From: Clostridiales bacterium
Lineage (GTDB): Bacteria > Bacillota > Clostridia > Oscillospirales > Acutalibacteraceae
Reading direction: 5' to 3'
DNA: 64,000 bases
Assembly (NCBI GenBank): GCA_021199275.1
Contig: JAJQIJ010000001.1
Location: 26,373-90,372 of the forward strand
Below are positions 8,968-17,517 of the stretch, one piece after another (within the stretch, counting starts at the first letter, position 1; each line of letters starts with the position of its first letter). The position numbers and the translations under genes are program-made. Below the pieces are notes generated by a model that ran no database searches, was not told the DNA's origin, and saw nothing but the letters and a program-made list of their open reading frames with translations.

Positions 8968-9936
8968 ATGAAAACCATAGCTGTATTGACAAGCGGCGGT
9001 GACGCGCCCGGCATGAATGCCGCAGTGCGCGCCGTGGTAAGAACTGCCTGTGTTAACGGAATTCGTGTGCTGGGTGTTCTCAGGGGTTATAACGGGCTTA
9101 TTAACGGCGACTTTGTCGAACTTGATTTACGTTCGGTTTCAGACATTATTCACAGGGGCGGCACAAAGCTTTACAGCGCGCGCTCTGTTGAATTTGCCAC
9201 AGAGGAAGGCATGCGCAAAGCAATTCGCACCTGCCAGGAACACGGAATAGAGGGCGTTGTCGTAATAGGCGGCGACGGCTCTTTCAGGGGCGCGAGAGAC
9301 CTGTCAAAGCGCGGAATTCCGTGCGTGGGCATTCCCGGCACAATTGACAATGACATTGCCTGCTGCGATTACACAATAGGCTATGACACCTGCCTTAACA
9401 CCATTATGGAATGTGTTGACAGGGTGCGCGACACTACTGAATCTCACGACAGGTGCACTGTTGTTGAAGTAATGGGCCGCCGTGCCGGTTATCTTGCACT
9501 TAATGCAGGCATAGCAGTCGGCGCAACGTCAATTCTTATTCCTGAAATTGAATTTGACATTCAAAAAGATGTAATTGAAAGAATGCAGCGCACACAGCGC
9601 GCGGAAAAAAAGCATTTTCTTGTTGTTGTGGCCGAAGGGGTGGGCGTTGACGTCACCAAGCTTGCAGAGGAAATCCAGTCAAAAACCGGCGTTGAGTCGC
9701 GCGCGTGTATACTGGGGCATATTCAAAGGGGCGGCTCTCCCACCGTGCAAGACAGGGTTATGGCCACCAGAATGGGGCATTATGCCGTTAAAGAGCTGCT
9801 TATGAAAAATATCGGCAACCGCATTGTGGCGTCGCAAAAGGGCGATATAGTTGATTTCGACATTTTTGAAGCGCTCAGCAAAGAAAAGCACATTGACAGG
9901 GAACTTTATCAAACCGCAATGGACGTTTCCATTTAA
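8968..9936 (+). CDS. pfkA: ATP-dependent 6-phosphofructokinase
   Basis: Converts fructose-6-phosphate to fructose-1,6-bisphosphate, the committed step of glycolysis. TSGGDAPGMNAAVR is at the N-terminus. GGDGSFRGA near 102-110 carries the Gly typical of ATP-using rather than PPi-using enzymes, and the catalytic GTIDNDI is near 125-131. I start at ATG 8968, which has AAGGAAAAGGGG upstream and gives 322 aa, close to the bacterial norm of about 320. The track's extra 12 residues from 8932 are probably untranslated. A strong terminator follows, so this is monocistronic, although the dnaE-pfkA neighbourhood is common in clostridia. Confidence 0.97.
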   Translation: MKTIAVLTSGGDAPGMNAAVRAVVRTACVNGIRVLGVLRGYNGLINGDFVELDLRSVSDIIHRGGTKLYSARSVEFATEEGMRKAIRTCQEHGIEGVVVIGGDGSFRGARDLSKRGIPCVGIPGTIDNDIACCDYTIGYDTCLNTIMECVDRVRDTTESHDRCTVVEVMGRRAGYLALNAGIAVGATSILIPEIEFDIQKDVIERMQRTQRAEKKHFLVVVAEGVGVDVTKLAEEIQSKTGVESRACILGHIQRGGSPTVQDRVMATRMGHYAVKELLMKNIGNRIVASQKGDIVDFDIFEALSKEKHIDRELYQTAMDVSI

Positions 9937-9950
9937 ATTCATAACTTAAA

Positions 9951-9985
9951 ACTGCGGGCAGCAGCCCGCAGCTTTTTATTTTTTG
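9951..9985 (+). terminator. Rho-independent terminator after pfkA
   Basis: CTGCGGGC pairs perfectly with GCCCGCAG around AGCA, followed by CTTTTTATTTTTT. It lies between the convergent pfkA and pdxR-like genes. Confidence 0.9.
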
Positions 9986-9992
9986 CCGCCTC

Positions 9993-11258
9993 TCATCGCA
10001 AAGATGCTTTCAGCGCGCCAACAGCGGCTTTTAAATCGCCGCTTTTTATTGATGCGCTGCTAAGCACAAGGCGCAGCCGGCCGTTTTCACAGCTGTCAAT
10101 GTTGACGGCTGTTTTATTTTTTGCAAAGCTTTCCGGTTCGCCGCAAAATGGTATTTCCATAATGATTTGCAGCATGTTTTCGCTTATTTGAATTTTCGCA
10201 TTGCTGAATTCGCATTGCAGCAGCGCATATAATTCCCTTGTCTTTGACGTGTAAAAGCGCCGCGTTTTTCTTATTTGGGCTTTCAGGTGCCCGTCTCTTA
10301 TATATTGGCTCAGCGCCAGCTGTTCCGTTTTACTTGCGGTTTGGTTGTATTTATATATGCTTTGCGTAAATTCATCTGCAAGCTTTCGTGTAAGCACCAT
10401 AAAGCTGATTCTTATTGACGGCAGCAAAAGCTTTGAAAAAGAGCCCATGTAAACCACGTTTTTTCCGCCCGAAAGCGCATAGAGAGACGGCGCCGGCTGG
10501 GTGTTGTAAAGAAAGTCGCTTTCATAGTCGTCTTCAATAATAAGACTGCCGGTTTTTGCCGAATAATTTACAAGCTCATGCCGCCTTTTGTTTGGCATAA
10601 CGCTGCCCCAGTGAGTCATGTGAGACGGCGACACATAAATAATGTCCGCGTCTTTATATCTGTAATGAACGTCAAAGCCATAGTCGCCGAAAACGGCGGC
10701 GCCTTGCCTGAAGCTGGCGGCAGGCAGAGACACCGTGCCTTTTTTTTCAAGCAGCGAACAAAGTATATTAAGTAAGGTGTAAGTTCCGGCGCCAACCACA
10801 ATGCGCTCAGGCGCCGCCGCCACGTTTCGTTTTTCCCTTATATAATCTGAAATAGCACACCTGAGCTCATATTCGCCCTGTGCAGGGCTGTAGGAAAGCA
10901 GCTTTTCGTCATCTCTCAGCGCGCTTTTCATATATCTTTTCCAAAGGGCAAAATTAAAACTGTCTCTGTCTGCCGTTTCGCCTGTAAAATTATAAAGAAT
11001 TTCATCTTGAGCGGCGTTTTTGTTTTCGCTTTCCTTAGGCTGGCTTTTATATTCAACATAATAGCCGCTTTGCGGCACTGATATTATGTAGCCGTCAGCC
11101 GAAAGTTCAAAATATGCGTTTTGCACCGTTGTTCTGCTGACTGAGTAAAGTTCACCCGCCTGCCTTACAGACGGCAGCTTTCTGCCATATTCTATTTGCC
11201 CGCTTGTGATTTGCTCTTTTAAATGGTTATATAACATATTGTATTTGAAATTTGCCAT
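9993..11258 (-). CDS. pdxR: MocR/PdxR-type GntR regulator with aminotransferase-like domain
   Basis: Transcription regulator of the MocR subfamily: residues 1-70 form a GntR winged HTH (KLPSVRQAGELYSVSRTTVQ) fused to a fold-type I PLP-dependent aminotransferase-like domain. The expected PLP lysine is in GSFSKLLLPSIRISF near 275. In characterised PdxR proteins, PLP bound here switches activation or repression of vitamin B6 genes. At 421 aa it is slightly short for the family (about 460). It is divergent from a pyridoxamine kinase and an ECF S component, which supports a B6 role; the symbol is inferred from that context. Its own promoter (11312-11340) overlaps the shared control region. Confidence 0.85.
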   Translation of the reverse strand: MANFKYNMLYNHLKEQITSGQIEYGRKLPSVRQAGELYSVSRTTVQNAYFELSADGYIISVPQSGYYVEYKSQPKESENKNAAQDEILYNFTGETADRDSFNFALWKRYMKSALRDDEKLLSYSPAQGEYELRCAISDYIREKRNVAAAPERIVVGAGTYTLLNILCSLLEKKGTVSLPAASFRQGAAVFGDYGFDVHYRYKDADIIYVSPSHMTHWGSVMPNKRRHELVNYSAKTGSLIIEDDYESDFLYNTQPAPSLYALSGGKNVVYMGSFSKLLLPSIRISFMVLTRKLADEFTQSIYKYNQTASKTEQLALSQYIRDGHLKAQIRKTRRFYTSKTRELYALLQCEFSNAKIQISENMLQIIMEIPFCGEPESFAKNKTAVNIDSCENGRLRLVLSSASIKSGDLKAAVGALKASLR

Positions 11259-11288
11259 AAACTGTACCCTAAAAAAATATTAAAATTA

Positions 11289-11306
11289 TGTCTATAATTA
11301 GTGACA
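11289..11306. promoter_or_regulatory. Candidate PdxR operator
   Basis: The inverted repeat TGTC-N10-GACA lies in the divergent region, near the start point expected for the pdxR promoter. It is also 9-27 nt upstream of a TATAAT (11316-11321) that faces the kinase gene but lacks a good -35 box. That arrangement fits repression of one side and activation of the other. This is inference from position only. Confidence 0.35.
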
Positions 11307-11311
11307 CAGGT

Positions 11312-11340
11312 ATTATATAATACAAATTGAAAATAATCAA
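11312..11340 (-). promoter_or_regulatory. Sigma-A-like promoter of the pdxR-like gene
   Basis: TTGATT, 17-nt spacer, TATAAT on the minus strand. The -10 overlaps a TATAAT reading the other way, making this a compact divergent control region. Confidence 0.6.
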
Positions 11341-11360
11341 GGGCCATTGGTTAATTCACG

Positions 11361-11378
11361 CGGCGTTTTCAAACGCCG
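11361..11378 (+). other. Short hairpin just before the pdxK ribosome site
   Basis: CGGCGTTT and AAACGCCG are perfectly complementary with two bases between, ending 4 nt before the AAGGGGGA ribosome binding site of the kinase gene. It could shape translation initiation; there is no U-run for termination. Confidence 0.4.
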
Positions 11379-11396
11379 TTTCAAGGGGGACTGCCG

Positions 11397-12161
11397 GTGA
11401 AAAAAATAGCGCTTATTAATGACTTGTCGGGTTTCGGCAAATGTTCGCTGCTGGTGCAGATTTCCGTGCTGTCAGCTTTGGGTGTTGAAACACACCCGCT
11501 GCCAACCGCCGTGCTTTCAAACCAAAGCGAATATGACAGCTTTGCCATTGCAGAGCTGACTGAATATATGCCTGCGTTTATGGCCGAATGGCAAAAGCTC
11601 GGCGCCCGGTTTGACGGCATTTTAACAGGCTATTTTTCAAATGAAAAGCAGGTTGACTATGCCCTTAGCTTAGTTGAAAGCAACGGCGGCGTTTTGCTGG
11701 CAGACCCGGTTATGGGCTCGCAGGGCAGGCGCTATGACGGCTTTTCAGATTCTCTTTGCAGTAAAATTGCCGGCTTGTGCTTCAGGGCTGATATCGTTAC
11801 GCCGAATGTTACCGAACTGCAAATTCTGAGCGGTGAAAGTGGCATTGAAGCCGGCGCGCGGCGGCTGCTGGCAGCGGGTGTAAAAAATGTTGTGGTAACC
11901 GGCATAAGGGAAAACGGCGAAATAAAAAACGCGGTTTTTTCAGCCGGCTGTTCTCAAATTATATCTGCCCCATGCCATGGCGGCAGCTATTCCGGCACGG
12001 GCGACATTTTCAGCGCGCTTACCTTGGGCTTTTATATTAACGGCGCCGGCATTTGCGAAGCTGTTCGCCGCGCCGCCGATTTCGTTGCCATGTGCGCTGA
12101 AAACACAGAAAGCAAAAACAAAAACGACGGTGTTGATTTTGAAAAATTTATTAAGCTTTAG
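11397..12161 (+). CDS. pdxK: Pyridoxamine/pyridoxal kinase
   Basis: Ribokinase-like kinase that phosphorylates B6 vitamers in the salvage route to PLP. It opens with the characteristic IALINDLSGFGKCSL. It carries LADPVMGSQGRRY near 102-114 and the ribokinase anion-hole/catalytic motif GTGDIFSALTLG near 201-212, with Asp as general base. Length 254 aa fits PdxY/ThiD-like pyridoxamine kinases. GTG start at 11397 behind AAGGGGGA. It is followed 12 nt later by an ECF S component, and the divergent MocR regulator supports B6 rather than hydroxymethylpyrimidine as substrate. Confidence 0.9.
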   Translation: MKKIALINDLSGFGKCSLLVQISVLSALGVETHPLPTAVLSNQSEYDSFAIAELTEYMPAFMAEWQKLGARFDGILTGYFSNEKQVDYALSLVESNGGVLLADPVMGSQGRRYDGFSDSLCSKIAGLCFRADIVTPNVTELQILSGESGIEAGARRLLAAGVKNVVVTGIRENGEIKNAVFSAGCSQIISAPCHGGSYSGTGDIFSALTLGFYINGAGICEAVRRAADFVAMCAENTESKNKNDGVDFEKFIKL

Positions 12162-12173
12162 GGGGAAATTATT

Positions 12174-12677
12174 ATGAATAAAAATTTAAGAAAAATGGTA
12201 ACTGCGGGGCTTTTCGCAGCAATGATTTTCGTGTTTACATATTTTATTAAAGTTCCGGTTGCTTCCGGCTATGTGCATTTGGGCGACGCGCTTATATATG
12301 TTTGTGCATGCATTATAGGCGGCCCGTGGGCAATACTTGCCGGCGCAATAGGAGAGGGGCTTGCAGATTTGGTGGGCGGTTATGCGGCATATGCGCCCGC
12401 AACAATAATTGTAAAAGCTCTTATAGCACTGCCATTCATTTTTACCGGCGCAAAAAAAGAAAAAATTCTTACCCCCGCCACGGCTCTTATGACTGTGCCG
12501 GCAGGGCTGATTACCGTGGGCGGCTATTTTATTGCAGACTTGATTATTGATAAAAGTTATGCTATAGTTGATATTCCCGGCAATATCATTCAGGCAGTCG
12601 GCAGCGCGGTTTTATTTGTTATTATTGCCGCCGCGTTTGACGCTGTAAAAATAAAATCAAAAATCAGCTTGAAATGA
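12174..12677 (+). CDS. ECF transporter S component, probably for a B6 vitamer
   Basis: Small integral membrane protein (167 aa, about five or six hydrophobic segments). The layout is typical of S components: charged N-terminus KNLRKMVTAGLFAAM, then YVHLGDALIYVCACIIGGPW and AILAGAIGEGLADLVGGY. S components bind a vitamin and work with a shared EcfAA'T module, not in this window. Between the B6 kinase and a PdxR-like regulator, pyridoxine or a relative is the likely ligand, as predicted for PdxU-type families. This is inference from context. Start ATG 12174 behind AGGGGGA. Confidence 0.85.
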   Translation: MNKNLRKMVTAGLFAAMIFVFTYFIKVPVASGYVHLGDALIYVCACIIGGPWAILAGAIGEGLADLVGGYAAYAPATIIVKALIALPFIFTGAKKEKILTPATALMTVPAGLITVGGYFIADLIIDKSYAIVDIPGNIIQAVGSAVLFVIIAAAFDAVKIKSKISLK

Positions 12678-12686
12678 GGAATAAAA

Positions 12687-13298
12687 ATGGCTGACATTAT
12701 TTACACGCTTGAGGGCGGCGTTTATTTCAACATTACCAACAAATGCCCCTGCGCATGTTCGTTTTGCATAAGAAAAAAAGGCGACGCCGTCGGCAGCGCA
12801 AAGCGCCTTTGGCATGACGCCGAGCCAACATTTGCCCAAATCAGGGCTGCGGTTGACAGCTTCGATTTTTCAGCTGTTGACAAAGCGGTGTTTTGCGGTT
12901 ACGGCGAACCGACTGCGGCATATGACAATTTGATTTCCACAGCGAAATATCTGAAAAAAGTAAACCCGCGCATAAAGCTCAGGCTGAACACAAACGGGCT
13001 TTCAGATTTAATAAACAAAAAAGAAACAGCCAAAGAAATCTGTTCTGTTATTGACATTATTTCAGTTTCGCTTAACGCGCCCACTGCCGAAAAATATGAC
13101 AATATAACAAAAAACAAATTTTCCGGCGCAGCTTTCGGCGCGCTTATCAAATTTACCAAGGACTGCGTTGCCTGCGGCAACGAGGTTTATATGACTGTGG
13201 TAGACGTTATACCGCAAGATGAAATCGAACTTTCGCGCGAAATTTGCCGCAGCTGCGGCGCAAAGTTCAGGCTGCGCTCATTTGCAAGGGGCAGGTAA
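12687..13298 (+). CDS. Radical SAM protein (TatD-associated type)
   Basis: Small radical SAM enzyme, 203 aa. The iron-sulfur motif CxxxCxxC is at C20, C24 and C27 (NKCPCACSFC, with an extra Cys at 22). FCGYGEPTAAYD near 70-81 matches the GGE-type SAM-binding strand, and LRLNTNGLSDL near 100 matches the family. The closest family I recognise is the short radical SAM protein usually encoded beside TatD nucleases; no tatD gene is here. CRSCGAKFRLRSFARGR closes the protein with two more cysteines. It lies 9 nt after the ECF gene, so it is likely co-transcribed with B6 genes. Substrate unknown. Confidence 0.8.
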   Translation: MADIIYTLEGGVYFNITNKCPCACSFCIRKKGDAVGSAKRLWHDAEPTFAQIRAAVDSFDFSAVDKAVFCGYGEPTAAYDNLISTAKYLKKVNPRIKLRLNTNGLSDLINKKETAKEICSVIDIISVSLNAPTAEKYDNITKNKFSGAAFGALIKFTKDCVACGNEVYMTVVDVIPQDEIELSREICRSCGAKFRLRSFARGR

Positions 13299-13400
13299 TT
13301 TTCTTAACGGTATTTAACTTCAAGCCCTGAGCGCCTTGGGCACACCGGCGGCAAGGCAGGGGGGCGGCACATTTTTGCCAGTTTCGGTTTTAAGTGTCAG

Positions 13401-13440
13401 AAAAAAGACGGCGCTGAAAAATGCGTCGTCTTTTTATTTT
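13401..13440. terminator. Probably bidirectional terminator
   Basis: GACGGCGC pairs with GCGTCGTC (one G-U) between an A-run on the left and TTTTTATTTT on the right. It lies between the convergent radical SAM and polysaccharide genes. Confidence 0.75.
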
Positions 13441-13494
13441 ATTTAAATCAATCAAAATTTCTGCCTGCGGCAGACGGGGTCTTTTTAAACTTGG

Positions 13495-14871
13495 TTATTT
13501 TTCAAGTTCAACCATTTGCTTTAAGTCATGCGAAGTGGCTTTTATGAAATCGCCCGTGCTTTTAATAAGAGTTTTGTCATAACACTGGCTGATTGCCTGA
13601 ATAATGCCCATTGACATCATAAATAAAATTATCTGTTTCGGCGAATTGAAAATAAAGTCAGTCATGCCGAAAAGCAAAAGTAAAACAAGGCTTGCAAAAA
13701 TGCAGAAAATCAAGTCAAATTTTTTGCCGTTGTTTGCGTTGATTTCAAATATTTTGCCCACTGCGCAGGCAATTACCGCAACAAACAGCGCCACGCCTAT
13801 TATGCCGAGCTCAGACCAAAATTCAAGTATAAAGTTATGGGCATGCGGTTTGTCAAGCTGATATGATGCAAGCAGATATGCGCCTGTAGATTCGCAGCCG
13901 AAGCCAAGCCCGTAAATAAATGTGCTTATGTGGTGAATAATATAGTCAAAAGCGCTGCCCCATATTTTCAGGTGCGCGCTGGTTGACTGCGGAGCGTCAG
14001 ACGAGCCGGAATCCGGGTTTAAAATAAGCCCGTATCTTGTAAGAAGAGACGGCACAACAATAAGGCAGGTTGAAACGCCTATTCCGAAAAGCTCTTTTCC
14101 GTGGCGGCGAATTAAAACTATAAACATAAACAGCCAGCCTATAAGCACAATAAGGCAGGCGGAACGTGAAAGTGTGGAACTTATGCCGCCGCTTATAAGC
14201 AGGTTTGTAAACAGGTAAACGCATTTTGATTTTTTTGTTTTTGCGTTTAAAAACAGATAAATTGAAATAGGAAACGCCAGCAAAAGATATGTGGCAAGAA
14301 GGTTTGGGTTTGAAAAGAAACCGCTTGCCCTGTCGTCAAAAGTGTTGGTGCGAATTTTAAACGGCAGCCATGTGTAAACAGCTTTATCTATAGCGCGGTA
14401 AAACGGGTTGGAAAGCACTAAGCTTTGGCTTATTACGTTATATTTATAAAGCAGGTAGGTAATTATCTGCACTGCCGCAACCGCGCTGTTTACCGCGGCG
14501 CCGGCGACTATTGTTTTTAAAACGGCGTTTATTTTTTGTTTTGTATTAGCCAGGTTAAAAATCATTACCTGAATTAAAAACATGCCCCACCACAGGAGTG
14601 CCATTGCAACTGTTTCCAGCTTTGTGTCTGACCACAGCGTGCTCAGCAGGGCAAACGCCATGAAAACCATTTCAAGCTTGCCCAGCGAGCCGACTTTTGC
14701 AAGCCTGCCTTCCCGAGACCATTGCCTTTTAAAAACTATGAATCCGGCAAACAAAACAAACGGGCTTATGTATTCGGGCAATATGGGAAACAGAAATACA
14801 GTGGCCAGCAGCCAGCACCAGGCCGGGTTGGCCCTGTAGCGGGTGCGCGCTTTTGTAACAAGTGATTTCAT
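13495..14871 (-). CDS. O-antigen ligase/polymerase-like membrane protein
   Basis: Polytopic membrane protein of the Wzy/WaaL (O-antigen ligase) superfamily, 458 aa with about ten to twelve hydrophobic segments. A conserved segment in the C-terminal half reads HAHNFILEFWSELGIIGVAL, and RSACLIVLIGWLFMFIV is a preceding helix. In Gram-positives such proteins polymerise or ligate cell-surface polysaccharide repeats at the outer face of the membrane. I prefer the ATG at 14871, which is 7 nt from AAGGGA; the first ATG at 14877 would be 1 nt from it. No glycosyltransferase neighbours are present, so the substrate is unknown. Confidence 0.85.
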   Translation of the reverse strand: MKSLVTKARTRYRANPAWCWLLATVFLFPILPEYISPFVLFAGFIVFKRQWSREGRLAKVGSLGKLEMVFMAFALLSTLWSDTKLETVAMALLWWGMFLIQVMIFNLANTKQKINAVLKTIVAGAAVNSAVAAVQIITYLLYKYNVISQSLVLSNPFYRAIDKAVYTWLPFKIRTNTFDDRASGFFSNPNLLATYLLLAFPISIYLFLNAKTKKSKCVYLFTNLLISGGISSTLSRSACLIVLIGWLFMFIVLIRRHGKELFGIGVSTCLIVVPSLLTRYGLILNPDSGSSDAPQSTSAHLKIWGSAFDYIIHHISTFIYGLGFGCESTGAYLLASYQLDKPHAHNFILEFWSELGIIGVALFVAVIACAVGKIFEINANNGKKFDLIFCIFASLVLLLLFGMTDFIFNSPKQIILFMMSMGIIQAISQCYDKTLIKSTGDFIKATSHDLKQMVELEK

Positions 14872-15337
14872 AATCATATCCCTTAAGCAAGCGAAAGCTG
14901 AACGTGAACCCTGTTCAGTTCTAATTCGGCTTGCCTGTTTAGTAACAACATCATACTATAAAAAGAACACTTTTTCAATCTTTTTTTTGTTCGGGCGCAA
15001 TTATACGCCGCTTATAACGTTAAAACAAAAGAAAATCACACAAATTGCCGCCCGGATTTAACATAATTGTTAATTTAATAAAATTCGGTTGAAAAATAAT
15101 TATATATAAGTTATAATATTCAAAAGATGCCGCCGCCTTATGTTTTATGCCATTGGGCGCCTGCACCTTTTTGCGGGCGAAGCTGAATTTTCGCCCAAAT
15201 GAAATAATGCACACATATTTGGAAAGCCTTGTGCGCTTTGCTTTTAACCCGGTGCGCCGGGGTGCCAAAGCACGGGGCTGACTGCGCCCGCGGCAAAACC
15301 GATTTTTTGCTATTTCAGGGCAGAAAGGCTTTTATGT
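14872..15337. other. Intergenic region with long foldase leader
   Basis: About 460 nt without a supported gene. It contains the promoter at 15089-15117 and then about 215 nt of GC-rich leader before the foldase gene, with self-complementary blocks such as CCCGGTGCGCCGGGG near 15248. The 82-aa minus-strand ORF in the track has no ribosome site or recognisable sequence. I see no known RNA family. Confidence 0.5.
15089..15117 (+). promoter_or_regulatory. Sigma-A-like promoter of the first foldase gene
   Basis: TTGAAA, 17-nt spacer, TATAAT. The leader to the ATG at 15338 is about 215 nt. Confidence 0.7.
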
Positions 15338-17428
15338 ATGAAAAAAAATGAAAACACACAAAACCCGGAAAACAACGGGGCTGACATTTCAGCTGAAAAC
15401 GAAACCGTGCAAGAAGCGCGCGCCAATGCGCTTGAAGTGGCTGAAATGATTAAGTCGCTGCCCGACCCAGAATCTCTTGCACAGCAAGATGAAGCACGGG
15501 TTAATGCCGCCGTTGAAGCTTATGATTCGCTTAATGATGACGAAAAAGTGCAGATTTCAAAGGAACTTATTGACATTCTGCAAGCCGCAATAGAAAAATG
15601 CGGCGCCGCTGTTACAAGCGAAAGCGGGCATAAAGAAGAGCCTAAACCGGACATAAAATATGAAACAAACGACAATTGGCAGTTTGAAGCCGAAGCGCCC
15701 ACATTAAACAGTGAAATTGAACTTGGCGGAGAGGGCGGTTTTGTTGTTGACAGCCCTGTTAATACAGCGCCAAAGCAAAAAAAGAATAATTCAAAAAAGC
15801 AGGACTCGTCGAACACAATTGTAATAGATAAAAAGCTGTTTAAAATAGTTGGATATGCCGTCCTTGGCGTAATTATAGCGGTTATTTTGGTGTTCGCCGG
15901 TATTTACTATTACACCGTGCCAAATAACAATGAAAAAATGAACCCCGGCAACGTTGCTTTCAGTGTTGACGGCACAGATATTTCAGTCGGAATGTATAAT
16001 TATTATTACGACTATCTTGTTTCCAGCTATGAAACATATGCGTCTTACGGCTATTATGATTTGGACACCAGCACCAGCTATGCCGCGCAGTACACCACTG
16101 ACGACGACGGAAATGAAATCACCTGGCTGCAAAGGTTTGAAGACGACACGGTTTACCAAATCAAATATCTTGCCGCATATTATAATGCGGGCGTTGAAGC
16201 CGGAATAACCCTGACAGACGAACAGCAGGAAACCATTGACACGCAGATAGCTTCAATAGAAGAAGCCGCTTCAAGCGCAGACCAAAGCGTAAACGAATAT
16301 GTTGAAGAAAATTACGGCACATATTGCGGCATAAAAACAATTGAAAAAATACTTGAAATGAACTATATAGGCGAAAGCTATTATTACCAGGCACAGATAC
16401 TTTTCAGCCCGACTGCCGAAGAAGCTGCCGAATATGCTGAAGAAAACAGCGAAACATATACTTCATGCTCATTTGGCTATCTTGAACTTGCCTATGATTC
16501 AACAGACGACGACACCATAGCAGCCAGCGTGGCCACGGCCGAAGAATATTGCGAAAAAATTTCAACTGTTGACGATATTATTGAGGTTTTGCCGGAAGCC
16601 TGCGCCGACCTGATTGAAGAATATATTTCATATGGCTATTTTACAGATGAAGAAGACGCGGTGGCACAGCTGTCTGAAGAGGTTGAAATCAGCCAGACAA
16701 AAACAGAGCTTGAAGAAGCGCTTGGCACAGAAGTTGCCGAATGGCTGTTTAGCTCAGACACTGCCGTGGGCGACACGACATATACTATTGACGAAGATTA
16801 CGGTTATATTTATGTGCTGCTGAAAACAGCAGAGCCCGCGTTTGATGAAACAGAACTTTATTCCGTAAGGCATATTTTAATAACCCCCGGTGAAGAGGAA
16901 GACACAGCCGAAGACACAGATACAGCCGAAGACACAGATACAGCCGAAGACACAGACGCCGAAGAGGAAGAAGACGCCGAAGCCACAGAGGAAGAGTGGG
17001 AAGCCGCACTGGAAGAAGCCAACAGCATTCTCAGCGAATATAACAGCGGCGACAAAACCGAATATTCGTTTGCGCTGCTTGCCGAAGAATACAGCGATGA
17101 CACTGAATCTACATCGTCAGGCTCAAGCGGGCTTTACGGCGGTTTATATGAGGGGATTTCGCTTGGCGATATGGTTTCGGAATTTGAAGATTGGGCCACG
17201 GCTGACGAACGGGTTTATGGCGATGTTGAAATAGTAAAGAGCGACTACGGCTACCACATTATGTATTTTGTGTTTGACGGGGCGACTTACCTTTACAATG
17301 CCGGCACCGATTTGCGCACTGAAAACGAAAACGCTTTTATTGAATCGCCCACGGTTAAAATGTGCAGCACAGGCTTTAAAAACACAAATACGGCAAAGCC
17401 GAGTTCAACCAGCACAACAAGTGAATAA
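15338..17428 (+). CDS. Membrane-anchored PrsA/SurA-like peptidyl-prolyl isomerase, copy 1
   Basis: Predicted extracytoplasmic foldase of 696 aa. Residues 1-165 are a charged cytoplasmic tail, a single transmembrane helix follows at about 167-190 (VGYAVLGVIIAVILVFAGIYY), and the rest is a very acidic, Tyr-rich extracellular part. A recognisable parvulin (PpiC) domain lies near 510-655: YSVRHILITP, FALLAEEYSDD, GSSGLYGGLYEGI and VKSDYGYHIMYF. An acidic tandem insertion (TAEDTD repeats) interrupts it after its first strand. There is no lipobox, unlike classical PrsA. Start at 15338 behind AGAAAGG. The next gene is a paralogue of the same design. PPIase activity is plausible but a chaperone-only role cannot be excluded. 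Confidence 0.85.
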   Translation: MKKNENTQNPENNGADISAENETVQEARANALEVAEMIKSLPDPESLAQQDEARVNAAVEAYDSLNDDEKVQISKELIDILQAAIEKCGAAVTSESGHKEEPKPDIKYETNDNWQFEAEAPTLNSEIELGGEGGFVVDSPVNTAPKQKKNNSKKQDSSNTIVIDKKLFKIVGYAVLGVIIAVILVFAGIYYYTVPNNNEKMNPGNVAFSVDGTDISVGMYNYYYDYLVSSYETYASYGYYDLDTSTSYAAQYTTDDDGNEITWLQRFEDDTVYQIKYLAAYYNAGVEAGITLTDEQQETIDTQIASIEEAASSADQSVNEYVEENYGTYCGIKTIEKILEMNYIGESYYYQAQILFSPTAEEAAEYAEENSETYTSCSFGYLELAYDSTDDDTIAASVATAEEYCEKISTVDDIIEVLPEACADLIEEYISYGYFTDEEDAVAQLSEEVEISQTKTELEEALGTEVAEWLFSSDTAVGDTTYTIDEDYGYIYVLLKTAEPAFDETELYSVRHILITPGEEEDTAEDTDTAEDTDTAEDTDAEEEEDAEATEEEWEAALEEANSILSEYNSGDKTEYSFALLAEEYSDDTESTSSGSSGLYGGLYEGISLGDMVSEFEDWATADERVYGDVEIVKSDYGYHIMYFVFDGATYLYNAGTDLRTENENAFIESPTVKMCSTGFKNTNTAKPSSTSTTSE
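16904..16957 (+). repeat. 18-bp tandem repeat inside the foldase gene
   Basis: Three near-perfect copies of ACAGCCGAAGACACAGAT encode TAEDTD x3 in a loop of the parvulin domain. In-frame copy-number changes would alter loop length without breaking the gene. Confidence 0.85.
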
Positions 17429-17450
17429 AATTAAAAATTTCATTTAACGC

Positions 17451-17479
17451 TTGTAATATCTGAAAAAATAGTGTAAAAT
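17451..17479 (+). promoter_or_regulatory. Sigma-A-like promoter of the second foldase gene
   Basis: TTGTAA, 17-nt spacer, TAAAAT, 39 nt before the ATG of the second paralogue. It suggests separate expression of the two copies. Confidence 0.5.
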
Positions 17480-17517
17480 GTTAAAAAATAAGGTTTTAAT
17501 AATGTGAGGGAAGCATA

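Noticed and set aside
13495-14871. Full polysaccharide biosynthesis cluster around the O-antigen ligase-like gene
   Set aside because: No glycosyltransferase, priming transferase or regulator is adjacent. The flippase and acyltransferases are tens of kilobases away.
16901-16960. Tandem repeat as a possible CRISPR or microsatellite locus
   Set aside because: The units are contiguous, without spacers, and lie in frame inside a gene. No CRISPR array is present anywhere in the window.
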